64,000 bases of DNA. Source: Pestalotiopsis fici W106-1 (lineage: Eukaryota > Ascomycota > Sordariomycetes > Amphisphaeriales > Sporocadaceae). Where the stretch lies: positions 2,547,077 to 2,611,076 of the forward strand of contig NW_006917095.1 of the NCBI RefSeq assembly GCF_000516985.1, read 5' to 3'. This document shows positions 21,899 to 32,689 of the stretch, piece after piece; the stretch's first letter is position 1, and each line of letters begins with the position of its first letter. The notes under the pieces are model-generated. The model was not told the origin of the DNA. It worked only from the letters and a program-made list of their open reading frames with translations, and searched no databases. The position numbers and the translations under genes were made by a program.

Positions 21899-23585
21899 AT
21901 GGCACCGGACCTTGTGCATCGGGCAGCCTCTTATCCAAGATCTGAAAAGGTCCTCCTCAAACGAGACCTGCAGTCATGCATTCCACTTATGAATGTTTTA
22001 AATGAGGGAGATCTTCTGGTACTCTTATCTCCGGTAGTCGCACCCCTGGCTCAAGACGATGTCGTTCTGGATCCGTTTGAACCTCTTGGACGGGCACTAG
22101 CTGCAAGGCACGCCTGGGTCAGGCATGTTCCATATACTGCCAATCGTGGAATCACCGAGTTTCACTCTACTTTCATCAAGAGAGCTAAAGTGATTATCTT
22201 TGTCATTGCTGGTGCTGCGGTACCGGGACAGGTGTCACAGATTGACATGGCAGAGCTGGCACAAGTCATGGCCGAGTATCGCCCCTTGGTAGTTGTGGCT
22301 TGCCAGGAAGAATATCTGGGCTTTGAGGAGAATCACTTTGGAACCATAATTCAGCTCTCCGGATATGCGCCAAGCCAACTTGAAGAAGCCGCTGCTGTGC
22401 TGTTTGGTGAGACGCCGGCAACGATCGACAGACCTCTGGGTTTACAAGAACCGACTGCGGCTCCGAAAAAATGGACGGTGGAAGCATTACCGGACAGTCT
22501 CATACAATTCGACGTCTCACCTATATTAGACCTCTGGAACGAGTGTTTGCCCAAGCAGTTTACTTTCAATCGCTACACCTTGCAGAGTCTACTTGATCGA
22601 GATGGTTTTGGTAGACACTATGTTGTCAGACAGCCAGAGACCCGCGAGATTATTGGCTTTTGCGCAACTTACACGACTTGGGCTTTTAGTGACCCGGACT
22701 TCCTCGTTGGCTCTGTGGCTATTTTATTGGTGAAAAACACATATCGTAAAATGGGCATCGGGTCGAGCCTCTATAACCATGCTACGGGTCTTTTGACGCG
22801 GACACGAGGGGTCGAGAGATTGCAACTCGGGAGTACATTTCCACGACTATTGTGCGGTATCCCTCAAGAATTATCGCCGTCAAGAGACTGGTTCAAAAAA
22901 CGCGGCTGGGACCTCGATTCTCGAGAACCAGGCGGCGGCAAGGAAGTCTGCGACTGGCTGCTCAAGATACATGACTGGCCAAGCGGTGGGTTAGGCTCGA
23001 TTCCAGAGGGCTACACCTTCAGGACATGCACACCTGATGATTTCTCAAATTTACTCGACTTTCTACGACGCGAGGAATCGCGCAACGAGACAATGGGCTT
23101 GTTCGAAATATACAAGTGGAGCAAAGATTCCACCTTTGATATCGTTTTGAGTCTCCACGGGCAGACAATAGTGGCAGCAGCCTTGACGTATATGCCTGAT
23201 TCAGGATCGACTGCGGATACTGAGATACCGTGGCCACGGACAATGGGCCCTCTTGTTGGAGGTATTACCTGCATCTGTATTTCTGGTAGGTGGCAGCGCG
23301 ACTAATCTCATTTTCAAAGCTAATTCCAGCAGAGGATAATCCTGCCGTGCAGAGGTACAGGAATTCTGTCATGATTAGACTTCTCGGAACTTGCATAGAG
23401 CAGCTCAGCAGCTACGGGATGCAAGAGGTCTTTCTTGATGGCATGAGAAGTGGGGGCCGGGGTTTTGAAGACCTGGGTAAGTGGGCGCTTGAATACTGGC
23501 TGAATCCATATTAACAGCTGCAGGTTTCCGAAAATGGGCAACCTACCAAGAAGTCTGGAAGCCAGTGGGAAATGCTCGACCATGA
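21899..23585 (+). CDS. GH3 C-domain plus GNAT acetyltransferase protein lacking the GH3 catalytic barrel
   Basis: Three exons: 21899-23285, 23330-23476 and 23524-23585, with introns of 44 and 47 nt (donors GTAGGT, GTAAGT). The product is 531 residues. Residues ~20-180 (GDLLVLLSPVVAPL, AKVIIFVIAGA, RPLVVVACQEEY) match the alpha/beta sandwich that follows the barrel in fungal GH3 beta-N-acetylglucosaminidases. Residues ~200 onward form a GNAT module with the acetyl-CoA loop RKMGIG at 283-288, then a second degenerate GNAT repeat ending GFRKWATYQEVWKP. Full-length fungal GH3-GNAT enzymes are about 900 residues and begin with a TIM barrel carrying the nucleophile Asp; that part is absent here. 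The ATG at 21899 is the first Met; a GTG two codons upstream is unlikely. The protein may be a stand-alone acetyltransferase, a non-catalytic paralogue or a 5'-truncated gene; splicing and frame of what remains are intact. Confidence 0.8.
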
Positions 23586-26346
23586 CATACACAACCCGCC
23601 TGCAACTCCGCTCTGTTGAGTTTGTGACTGAAACGAAAAACTCAACTGATTATCTCAAGCTACATTCTACTACTGATCAACTGGTCTTGTTCCCATCGGG
23701 AAATTATACATTAGTGAATTTCTACTCGGTCGGGAGCAAAGAGCATATCCACGTCAAGACAACATGCAGATCTTCTAGTCCGAGGAACGGCCATGATGGT
23801 CGGGAAGAACGGGTCCACACAAAAAGGGAATATGGTGCAACGGACTGCTCGATGGCTAGCACTTGGCTGATAATTTCCCGGTCCCGATCGAAGTATCCCT
23901 TGCTCAGTCACAACATGGCAGCCAAGACGCCAAGCGGCACGGATAGAAGGCTTGCGAGGTAGAAAATTACATGTGTAATATCTAGTTTATTAGGTGTTGC
24001 TGCAGACAGTAAACATGCAAGTTTCGTCAATCCATCTCTTTTGATCAGCAATCAGCCGTATTGGTAAGGTCAACGCCCGCATTGTACTTCACAAGAAGGC
24101 TCAGCACCAGGTTTGACGCCAGCACATCTGACGACAGTTGCCTGATCACTTTACTCTTTCCAGGATCATGCGTTGTATGTGTAACACAAGCGAACTGGCT
24201 ACAATAGCATCTCTTGCAGCTAGTATATCCCATATTGCACCCACCACGTCGAAATGGCCTCTGCACTATATGCAATCTTGGTAACACGACATGATTTCAC
24301 TCCGTACTCTACCCAAATACGGCGGTATTTTTCATGGTAGCAAATGGGACTCGATAACAAAATAAAGCGCGTATAAAGTTGTAGCCGACTTGGGTGGGAT
24401 CATTGCGAGTGTAACGCTCTGGACAGAAAAGGCGTGGTGAGCCTTAGGGACGCTGAATATCAATTGCTCGTTCTATACTCGTCTTGCCAATATATCATGT
24501 ATCAATAATTATCTAGACACCTCCCTCTAAACTTGCATTCTCTTTTCAAATTAATTGAATACATTTACCAATTCGGAAGCTCCCGCCATTGCGAAAGGGG
24601 AGAATACAATAGTGACTTGAACTTTGCAATACACATGTATCCTTCGCTTACGAGGAAGAAGATAAGCGAGCGGACGAATCACGAATAGGCGCCCGAATGA
24701 GAGCAAAAGGGGAAAACAGCAAAGCGAAACAAGTTTCTTCAAAAGGCACGTGCATCTCGGCACTTTGATCATGCAAGCGAAAGAGAGAAAAACACGAACA
24801 ATCTGGCGAGGTCTCGTGGACGACAAAGCAAAGCTGGGGGGAAAGGATTGGGAAATGCAACACAAACAGCCCTTCTCACCTCACACACGCAGTTAAAAAA
24901 AAAAAAAAAATAGCCTCCAGGGACATGGACCCGCGCAATGTTACACACGCACAAGCCAACATGTAGTGGAGGTTGGGATGCTGTGTGCGTGTGTGTATGT
25001 GTATACGAAACTCGCATAGCCGGGCGCGCGGGCGCGGATATGTCTTTGGTCAAGAAAGATAGTAGCAAGGAGAGATAATAACCAGGATCTTGTTTTTCAT
25101 CACTTTCCGTGCCTGCGATTAGACGCCTTCTTATGCCATGCCACGCGTCAGCTCGTGAGAGATTGAAGTCGAACAAATTTCAGAGATGCCTATTATTTAT
25201 CATCAATGAGTCCATTCTGGGAAGAGATCAGGTGCCCCCAAATCAACCAGCCACCCGAATTGTTATTCGATATGAAAGGATTCAAAAATCCCCCGTTAGA
25301 CAAGCCTCTTCTCGATCATGACCTTGACAGTCTGTAATAAACTCCAAAGGAATGTTTTCGTGGTGTAACCTATCAACCAACTAGATAGCCCCTCTCCAAT
25401 GTGGAAGCGAGCAGAGCTAATGTTCTACCTCGGCGACCTCACATGAAACCCGAAGACGCACGATTCGTATACACTTTTTTTCTTGAAAAAAGAGATCGAA
25501 AAATCGAAACGGGTGTGGTTAGCCCGTACACCGCTTGAATCATTCATCCAGCTGCCTACTTTCTCTTCTCACTCTCCCGGGAATGCAATCTGATATGATT
25601 TCCAGCGGAACCTACTGATTGACTTTTGTTTGTCCAGGAATCGCAATCCCGCCGCGATTTTATACAACCCATGTCAAGATCAGTGCCTGGTCAATCCTTT
25701 CGCTGAAAAGGGAAACTCCGACTCCTAAGTAGCCAATAACTATATCCTGTCGCCCACATCATCACATGGCAATATTAAAAAAAAAAAAAAAAAGCTCACT
25801 CACATCATCGTTGAGGTCAGTGATTTCACAGTAAAATTAACGACGTTCTTCTGGGTTTCCAGGTCACATATCCATGTGGATACCAGTAAACTTGTTATGT
25901 CCATCTTATATATCTGGTGCTCAGAAACTAATATGAATGTACAGAGTTTGGCCTCAAAATGAGGGTGTCAACAAGATGTACCACTATCCGGGGAGGTCCC
26001 CCTGGCTCCTTGTGCACATCTTTCTGAATGCAGCAAAGCTGACTGTATGTATAGGATCACACAAGTCAGGTGATATTGGTGATCCTGCTGACATGCATAC
26101 GTGTCTGTATCGCAAACAAATGCCAAGTCCACAAAATGACGAACTCGCTTGGCTTCAGGTAAATCAAACAATGAAAAGCAGCAACTTTTGTGGTATCCTC
26201 CGTATTCAAACGCCGTAATTCCTCACCGTTGCGGACGCCGGCGCATATGGGATGAATGGAAAACGCTTCCCTTCCCGGCTCATCATGCATGGCGGCATCT
26301 ATAGGAATCGTGAAAATGTGAAATACGCTTCAGTGCTCAAATAAGA
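23586..26346. other. 2.8 kb intergenic region with homopolymer and dinucleotide tracts
   Basis: 3' spacer between the GH3C-GNAT gene (+) and tuberin (-). It holds an A16 tract (24895-24910), a GT-rich stretch near 24980-25003, and an A17 tract (25777-25793). No coding signal or RNA gene is seen. Confidence 0.5.
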
Positions 26347-29300
26347 TCAAGCCCATTTCGAAAAGTCGAGTTTGTCGACAACAGTATCGCAGTTATTTGG
26401 GTGCACAACTTCTGTAGTTTCTGTAGGGGCCGTCGACAAGATGGAAGATCTGTGGGAGTGGGTATTTTGCTCGCTAGTATTGGAGAAGAACGTAGCAACC
26501 GATGATCGTCGCAAGCTGCTGAAACTATCACGCACTGCACTTCCCGGTCGGCTCAGATCCCCATGAACGCTGAGAGCGTTTGCTAAAGCTCCGCCACCGA
26601 ATGCAGTGCCTGGTGGTGATGGTGAAGGCCCATGACTATGACCGGCACCTTTGGGTGCGTATCTTTCCCGCAGTCGAATAATCTCCCTGAGGCGGTGGCG
26701 CCAAGACGAAATATGTTCACCACCTTCACGGTTGGCCCACACCAGAGAGAAAACTGATGCATTGAGCGCGATCAGACGAATGAAGTCGGGCAGTGCTTTG
26801 AGGCTGACAATTTTCATGTCCGAGGCAGGAGAAATCTCCGGAAAGCCGGGTTTGCTCATGACTTGAACATTGTAGAATGACTCTCTCACGCCCATCGGCG
26901 CCCTCTGCCTAGTAGTGACGAACGAAGCTCGTGATTCGGGAGTAATGACGATGTTGACAAAGTTAAAGTCAGATGGAAATGTATCAAACTTGAAAGGCAA
27001 GCCCGAGTCGTTGAAGATGATGTTTACAAAGTCATTTCCAATGTGGCGTTTCTTGAGAGCGCACTGCGGGTCTCGCTCTAGGTTGGTTGGCATCTGTGTG
27101 ATGACGTGAAAGACAATCTCGGTAACCCGATCTCTCCAGCAGATGGTGAATTCACCATCGCTTTCGTATTGACGATCCAGACCCTGAGTGTTGAATGTAG
27201 CACCTTTCAGCTTGGTCAATGTGCCGATGCCGTTGAGAAACTCGACATACTCTCGACTTCCAGAAACATTGGCCAATATATCCACTTCATCGGTTTGATC
27301 TTCGCCGATGTAGATAATGCCGACTTTGTGACCATCAACAGTTGAGCTATGGTCAAACATTCTCAGAGCTCGGTTGACGGAATCATCATCTGGTAGAGGT
27401 ATTGGCCGTGCCTGGTCGGTGCACTGGGGTAGCGCAGAAAGCACTTGAACAAGGAGGTGGCTGGGAAGGACATTGTCGCTGGGTTCACGGTGGCCATCAG
27501 CGCCCATCATTTCGTTGGTAGTATGCTCTTGATGGGCTGGAGGTTGAAGGAGAGTTTCTCGAATCATATAGGACGATGTTCCGGAGGGCTGCCGCTTTGT
27601 GATCTGAGCCCATCCACTGCTCGTGGCTTGCTCGACAGTTACAACACTGTTGCCAATAAGCCAACGCCTACGTACGATCTCTCCATATCGCTCAGGCGTG
27701 AACAGTGGATCATCAGCCGACTCGCCAACGTTGGCATATGTCACTCGTTGCATGAAGTCAACTGTGACTTGCGACTGCTCTTCTGTGACTTCCGAACCGT
27801 CGACATCTGTAAAGAGACTCTTGACGATCCACCCTACATGTTTTGCCCGGTCGGGCAGCTTCAGGGCCAGAAACCAGAAAGTAATGACGTGGTAGGCCAA
27901 TGCATACACGTACTGGGGAAGGTCGTCGGAAGCATTCGGGTGTGTTTGGTTTCCATGGAGGCCGGGTAGCATGGCATGATGGTCGCTCGCAATACTACCC
28001 ACGCGCGACGATCGCTTCTTGTCCCTGACGTATTGTAGATAGCGGAAGCATATACCAAACACAATCCGGTATTCATCCTCCCGGAAGTTGCTGTACAGGG
28101 AAGGGCGCCGTGCTAGACAAGCAAGAAATTCTAGAATGTGCATAGCAATCGATGGCTGGGTGATGATTTGTGACATCTTCTGGAGGATCGTCACCAAAGC
28201 CTTGCTTGTTGATAGGGGCAGTTCATAACAGCATATAGAGAGAGCGTGAATGCAACATTTTGCAGTGCGCTCATAAGCGGCTATACCTCGTACAAAGGTA
28301 GCAACGATCTCATCCTCCTCGGTTTTTTGAAAGTGTTGATGGTAGCTGAGAATCATGGTGAGAGCATGGAAGAGACAGATTGCAACGTCAGCACGTCGTA
28401 AACCTGTGGCGCTGGGAGGCTCGCGAAATCCATTTGTTCTAATGAGCTCACAGAGGACACGTCGGAGCTCCTGTATTTGGGTGATCGCACCTTTGAAGAG
28501 TGCATGATTGCTGAGTTGGGATGGCAAATACACTAAAACATAGCTTTGGACTTCCCAGTCAGAGCCTTGTAGCAGGCTCACGATTGCGTCTAGCCATTCA
28601 GATGTTGGTAGAGCTGCTACTTGAGGCTGGTCTGTCTTTTCCGTGTCATCGGGGATGGCTTCTTCTTCTGTGACGCCCTCAACGGCCTCTTCTTTAGTGA
28701 CGTCCAGAGTGAGCTCTGGCTTTTGCGCAGAGGACAAGACAGGGCTTGCAAGGCGCGATGCGCGATCAGGCAAGACGTCAAGGTCTGAAGCCGACCAAAG
28801 CTGTTGGTATCCTGGGGCAAAGCCCTTCAAGCTTGCTCGTGCAATAGAGCCCCTCTCAGCAATGGTTCTCTCTTGAGTCTGGCCATGACCAACGGAAACA
28901 CCTCGAGAACCGCGGCCGGAACCAGCCTCGCCTCGAGACAATCGACTTGGTTGAGCTGCTTCCTCGGCCAATTTCTTGTTTAACGATTCATCAGTTCGAT
29001 ACAGTGAGGCGGCCAGGTGTTCGGTTTCGGTAAATGTTGTGATGTACACACGATTGGCCCAGTCGGCTCTGAGACGGAAGAGAAGCTTCATTGCAGTCAG
29101 ACGTGCGTCAGGTTGAGTCGAGTTGGACTTAACCATAGAGACAAGCAAACTGAAAAGCCGGATTGCTTTGGTCGCATCCGTGTGCATAACATGCACGAAT
29201 ATTCGCACGTAGCCCTTGGCAACGACATCAGAAGGGCTTTGCGAAATCGCTTGTTCTACGTGAGCTTCCCCAGGCGGCGAGGCTGTAGGTGCGGCTGGCG

Positions 29301-31167
29301 ATCGCAGTCGGTCAACAGTCAAGATTCCCCAAAGCGTGTCCACGATGTAGTGAAACAGCGGGTGATCTCCACTGCTGGCGATACCGACAGTAAAGGAAAC
29401 AATATCTTGCAGAACATCGATATCGCTTTCTTCAGCTACGTCCCGAAGTATACTCTTGACCAGCTTGGGAACGAAGTCGGGCTCAAGCTGATCATTTACC
29501 AGCTCAACCATGTCGTACACCTCGGTGACAACACGCAAGGCCTGCACCCGAAGTTGTGAAGATCTTGTGCGGTTAGCAAACAAAACATCAAGCACAAGCC
29601 TCAGGTTATCTTCCCATTCGAGGTCAGACGGATAGCAGCACCTAAACTCTGTAAAGTAGTCCAGAACCAGGGTGGCGGCCGAGTCGGGCAAAATCTTGTT
29701 GATCTTGCTAAAGAAAATGATACAGCTCTGTCTCTGCAGGAGCGCGCCAGCCTGCGCGACCAGGACTGTCTCAAGAATGGAGATGAGCGTGGCGACCTCT
29801 TTTCCCAAGGTCGACTGTAATGATTCCGAGCTTTCACTCGAGCTGGAAGAGTTGACCACCTCTTCGTTTGTCGTGGATGAAAGATGAGTCGTCACGCACG
29901 TGTTCGCGACATCAAACATGGCGGTCCAGTCTTCATCAATAATCATGGGGTTCATCTGGCCTTTGGGACCATCGAATAGAGTGTTGATTAATCGAAGAAC
30001 ATCGAGATGTATTTTCCAAGTCGTTATCGAGTTGGTTACGGTAGCCAGTCCGTCGACAAGCAAGCCATAGGCAACTGGAGGATAACCCTTTTCTGTACTC
30101 TTTGAAACGAGCTTCTGGAGGACAGCTAGCGCGCCGCGTATATTCCTGGTGCCTTCTTTGGACTGTTCTGTGTCGTTGTCGGTCTCTCTCAATGCATTAA
30201 GCAGTGTTCTCACAACCGCATGGCCATAGTGAGACCGACAGAGCATGCTAAGTGCATGCCAGGCCTCCTTCTGCAGAGTGGTCACCAGGCAATAGACTGA
30301 GCTGAGCACCTGCACACAGTCTTTGAGTTTGCCGTTGGGGATGGCTCCGAATGTTATAATAGCACCCATTACATCGATACAGGCTCGCAAATCATCCGTG
30401 CCACTCGTGTTGAGACAGATGCTCACTAATGCGTCAATCAATGCCTGGGCAGCCTGGTCGCTCATAACGCTGAAGTTGAACTTGATCAAGTCCATCACAT
30501 AGGCAAACAAATTGGCAAAGTCGACGTCCTCTTCGGGGGTAACTCCTTTCCCCTTGGTGCGGGACGCTTGCTTTCTGGCCGTTTTCGCCGCATCGAACCT
30601 CATCTCCAACCAGTTCGTCACCAATGGATATACTTCATATTCGAATCCCGAGAGATTTCGTCCGTGGTTGGTGAGGTCGATGAGCGCCTTCAGCTGCAAT
30701 CGAAAGTCATCTGGATTCGCCAGAGCAGTGACGGTCATAAAATATTCCTTGCGCTCTAGATCTGTAGAGGAGGCATGTTTGACGCAGGCGGCTAGGAGCT
30801 CCCATCCAGCAACTCGTACAGGTCCAGGGTTTCCAGGGTCGATCATATCCTTGGCAGCGTACCATATGTCCAGGACTGGATTCAACGGGTAATCAATGAC
30901 AGCTAGGCGGAGTAACTGGGCAGCTGCGATTCGCTCGCTGAAGGACGACCCTACTCGCAGCTGCTCCAGCGCTTCCATGAAGTTTGGTGGGAGGCCATTG
31001 GCGGTTCTTGAATTATTCGGTCGCTCGTCTTGATTGGTGCTCGCTGGCAAATCTTGGGTCTTTGCGGTCGATTTCGAAGATTTCACACCACCAGTCAGGG
31101 TCTTGAGAACGCTGGCAAGTCCACCCGAAGGCTTGGTGTCGGCATCGTCTCCAGGCGATGGAGACAT
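26347..31167 (-). CDS. tsc2: Tuberin (TSC2) with Rap/Ran-GAP domain
   Basis: Single-exon 1606-residue protein. The start is set at the ATG at 31167 (MSPSPGDDADTKPSGG), where sequence becomes tuberin-like; the frame is open upstream to 31335, with another ATG at 31230, so a longer N-terminus is possible. The N-terminal ~1150 residues are helical HEAT-type repeats with a low-complexity Ser/Gly insert near 28900-28930. The C-terminal Rap/Ran-GAP domain is complete, with IYIGEDQTDEVDIL and the catalytic asparagine-thumb helix RHIGNDFVNIIFNDSG; the thumb Asn is residue 1378. Tuberin pairs with hamartin (TSC1) and stimulates GTP hydrolysis by Rheb, restraining TORC1 in response to nutrient status. 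Ser-rich tail residues (SSLRRSS) could be phosphorylation sites. It is divergent from CSE1 across a 1.5 kb spacer. Confidence 0.93.
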   Translation of the reverse strand: MSPSPGDDADTKPSGGLASVLKTLTGGVKSSKSTAKTQDLPASTNQDERPNNSRTANGLPPNFMEALEQLRVGSSFSERIAAAQLLRLAVIDYPLNPVLDIWYAAKDMIDPGNPGPVRVAGWELLAACVKHASSTDLERKEYFMTVTALANPDDFRLQLKALIDLTNHGRNLSGFEYEVYPLVTNWLEMRFDAAKTARKQASRTKGKGVTPEEDVDFANLFAYVMDLIKFNFSVMSDQAAQALIDALVSICLNTSGTDDLRACIDVMGAIITFGAIPNGKLKDCVQVLSSVYCLVTTLQKEAWHALSMLCRSHYGHAVVRTLLNALRETDNDTEQSKEGTRNIRGALAVLQKLVSKSTEKGYPPVAYGLLVDGLATVTNSITTWKIHLDVLRLINTLFDGPKGQMNPMIIDEDWTAMFDVANTCVTTHLSSTTNEEVVNSSSSSESSESLQSTLGKEVATLISILETVLVAQAGALLQRQSCIIFFSKINKILPDSAATLVLDYFTEFRCCYPSDLEWEDNLRLVLDVLFANRTRSSQLRVQALRVVTEVYDMVELVNDQLEPDFVPKLVKSILRDVAEESDIDVLQDIVSFTVGIASSGDHPLFHYIVDTLWGILTVDRLRSPAAPTASPPGEAHVEQAISQSPSDVVAKGYVRIFVHVMHTDATKAIRLFSLLVSMVKSNSTQPDARLTAMKLLFRLRADWANRVYITTFTETEHLAASLYRTDESLNKKLAEEAAQPSRLSRGEAGSGRGSRGVSVGHGQTQERTIAERGSIARASLKGFAPGYQQLWSASDLDVLPDRASRLASPVLSSAQKPELTLDVTKEEAVEGVTEEEAIPDDTEKTDQPQVAALPTSEWLDAIVSLLQGSDWEVQSYVLVYLPSQLSNHALFKGAITQIQELRRVLCELIRTNGFREPPSATGLRRADVAICLFHALTMILSYHQHFQKTEEDEIVATFVRGIAAYERTAKCCIHALSICCYELPLSTSKALVTILQKMSQIITQPSIAMHILEFLACLARRPSLYSNFREDEYRIVFGICFRYLQYVRDKKRSSRVGSIASDHHAMLPGLHGNQTHPNASDDLPQYVYALAYHVITFWFLALKLPDRAKHVGWIVKSLFTDVDGSEVTEEQSQVTVDFMQRVTYANVGESADDPLFTPERYGEIVRRRWLIGNSVVTVEQATSSGWAQITKRQPSGTSSYMIRETLLQPPAHQEHTTNEMMGADGHREPSDNVLPSHLLVQVLSALPQCTDQARPIPLPDDDSVNRALRMFDHSSTVDGHKVGIIYIGEDQTDEVDILANVSGSREYVEFLNGIGTLTKLKGATFNTQGLDRQYESDGEFTICWRDRVTEIVFHVITQMPTNLERDPQCALKKRHIGNDFVNIIFNDSGLPFKFDTFPSDFNFVNIVITPESRASFVTTRQRAPMGVRESFYNVQVMSKPGFPEISPASDMKIVSLKALPDFIRLIALNASVFSLVWANREGGEHISSWRHRLREIIRLRERYAPKGAGHSHGPSPSPPGTAFGGGALANALSVHGDLSRPGSAVRDSFSSLRRSSVATFFSNTSEQNTHSHRSSILSTAPTETTEVVHPNNCDTVVDKLDFSKWA

Positions 31168-32689
31168 GTTGTCGGCTTCTGCGTGCCCTTCATCAGCCTG
31201 CTGGCCAAGGGACACTATTCGACGCAACATGTCAGTGGTTTCTCGGTATGCGATTGTGGTCCAGGCATCTGGGAGAAGCAGGACTGTGAAGGGAAAAGTT
31301 GGTTCTTGGGATGTAGCGAAGAGGATGGGCTCCACGATTTCTGCAGAAGGCGGACCCTGATGTCCAAGTCTTCGATCTCGTCGGCCCGGAGAGCATGTAG
31401 TTCAAGCAGTCAATCTGTTGGCCAGATTGATTCTGCTAGCAACAGCAGAGGCCACGGACTGTGTGGAATGGCAAGGAACCAAGACGACGACGGGCATCTT
31501 TCACTTACGGGCAGATGATATAGGGCATAAGGGAAGTATTCACCAAGAGGAAAGGACAGCTGCAGGAAAATCTCAGCCTCCCATTCAGCGCAGGTATCGG
31601 GCGTGCATTAAATTTCGGCCAAGGGGAAGGCAGCCCTTTTCGGGGGCGCTCTCCGTCATGCAGTCCTCCACCTCCGGCTTACACTATGTCTTAACCTCAC
31701 GGAATCCGCTATGGCCGGTGGACGGGTGCTTACTGACTCGGTGCGATAGGGAGCGTTCCGGAGAGCAATAACGCAGGACAAAGCTCGTAAAATGTCACAA
31801 AGAGTCTGTAAGAAGTCCGAGACTTGTAGATTAATACAAGATAAGATCTACAAGTTCCGAATGCATCAGCAATGGATCCAAACCTCACTTGACGTTCACG
31901 TAAAAGCTCGAATTTCACCCCCACTGTGACTACCCAAAACGTCCAGCTGCATAGTACCTACGTAGGTACCTACCTCCAGGTCATGAGCCGAGTCGCACAA
32001 ATGTTTATCCTTTCTCGATCTCCAATTACAAGCTCCCGAGCTTCCGCAAAAAATAACAGCTTCGGAGCCATGAAAATGAGCTTAGAGCCTAATCAGGACT
32101 AGCTTCGGCTTGTGGCTTGTAGCCTTTGTAGCCCGACACTGGCCGCACTTGTAGATGAGACAGAGGATGAACTTGAAAAGATCCAGCCCCTACATTTGGG
32201 GGCTGCACCTTGAATGTAAAGACCAAATTGTGGCTCGGGATAATCTTGAACTTAGTTAGCTCGTATGCACCAGTTTGATATTTTCATGATATATAGAGAT
32301 GCGATTGGTTCGTTGTGTATACAAGGAACTTTGACATATTTTTCAAGCCTCAAGCCCTTCAACCCAGGGTGTCTTGCACTAAACCGGAGCTCTGGCCGTT
32401 TAAATGGACCCCGTCCAAAGTCTTGTCTTGCACCTTCCAGGCTCCAAGACTGAACCCCGCTACTAAAATTGAGGGGCATTTCGTCGGTTGCTGTGGTTGG
32501 CCATCGGGCCCAGAGCAAACAAACTGCAGGTACGCCAAACAAATCGAAAACAGTACCTAGTCACATTTGTCTTCAATTTCGTGATCTCAAATTACAGCCT
32601 CTACTTTTTTTCTTGTACAATCCTTCCAAGCCACCGTCTTTGTCGGAAATTGATCTTCGTCTTTTCTGTACATCACAAGCACCACAACC
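31168..32689. promoter_or_regulatory. Shared divergent promoter region of tuberin and CSE1
   Basis: 1.5 kb between two divergent housekeeping genes. It contains the perfect palindrome GTACCTACGTAGGTAC (31954-31969). Near CSE1 there is a pyrimidine-rich leader (CTTTTTTTCTTG, around 32610) followed by CACAACC directly before the ATG. No additional gene is supported. Confidence 0.5.

Noticed and set aside
31418..31771. Open frame in the tuberin-CSE1 spacer
   Set aside because: No homology cue and no splice continuity; it lies in the presumed 5' leader or promoter of tuberin.
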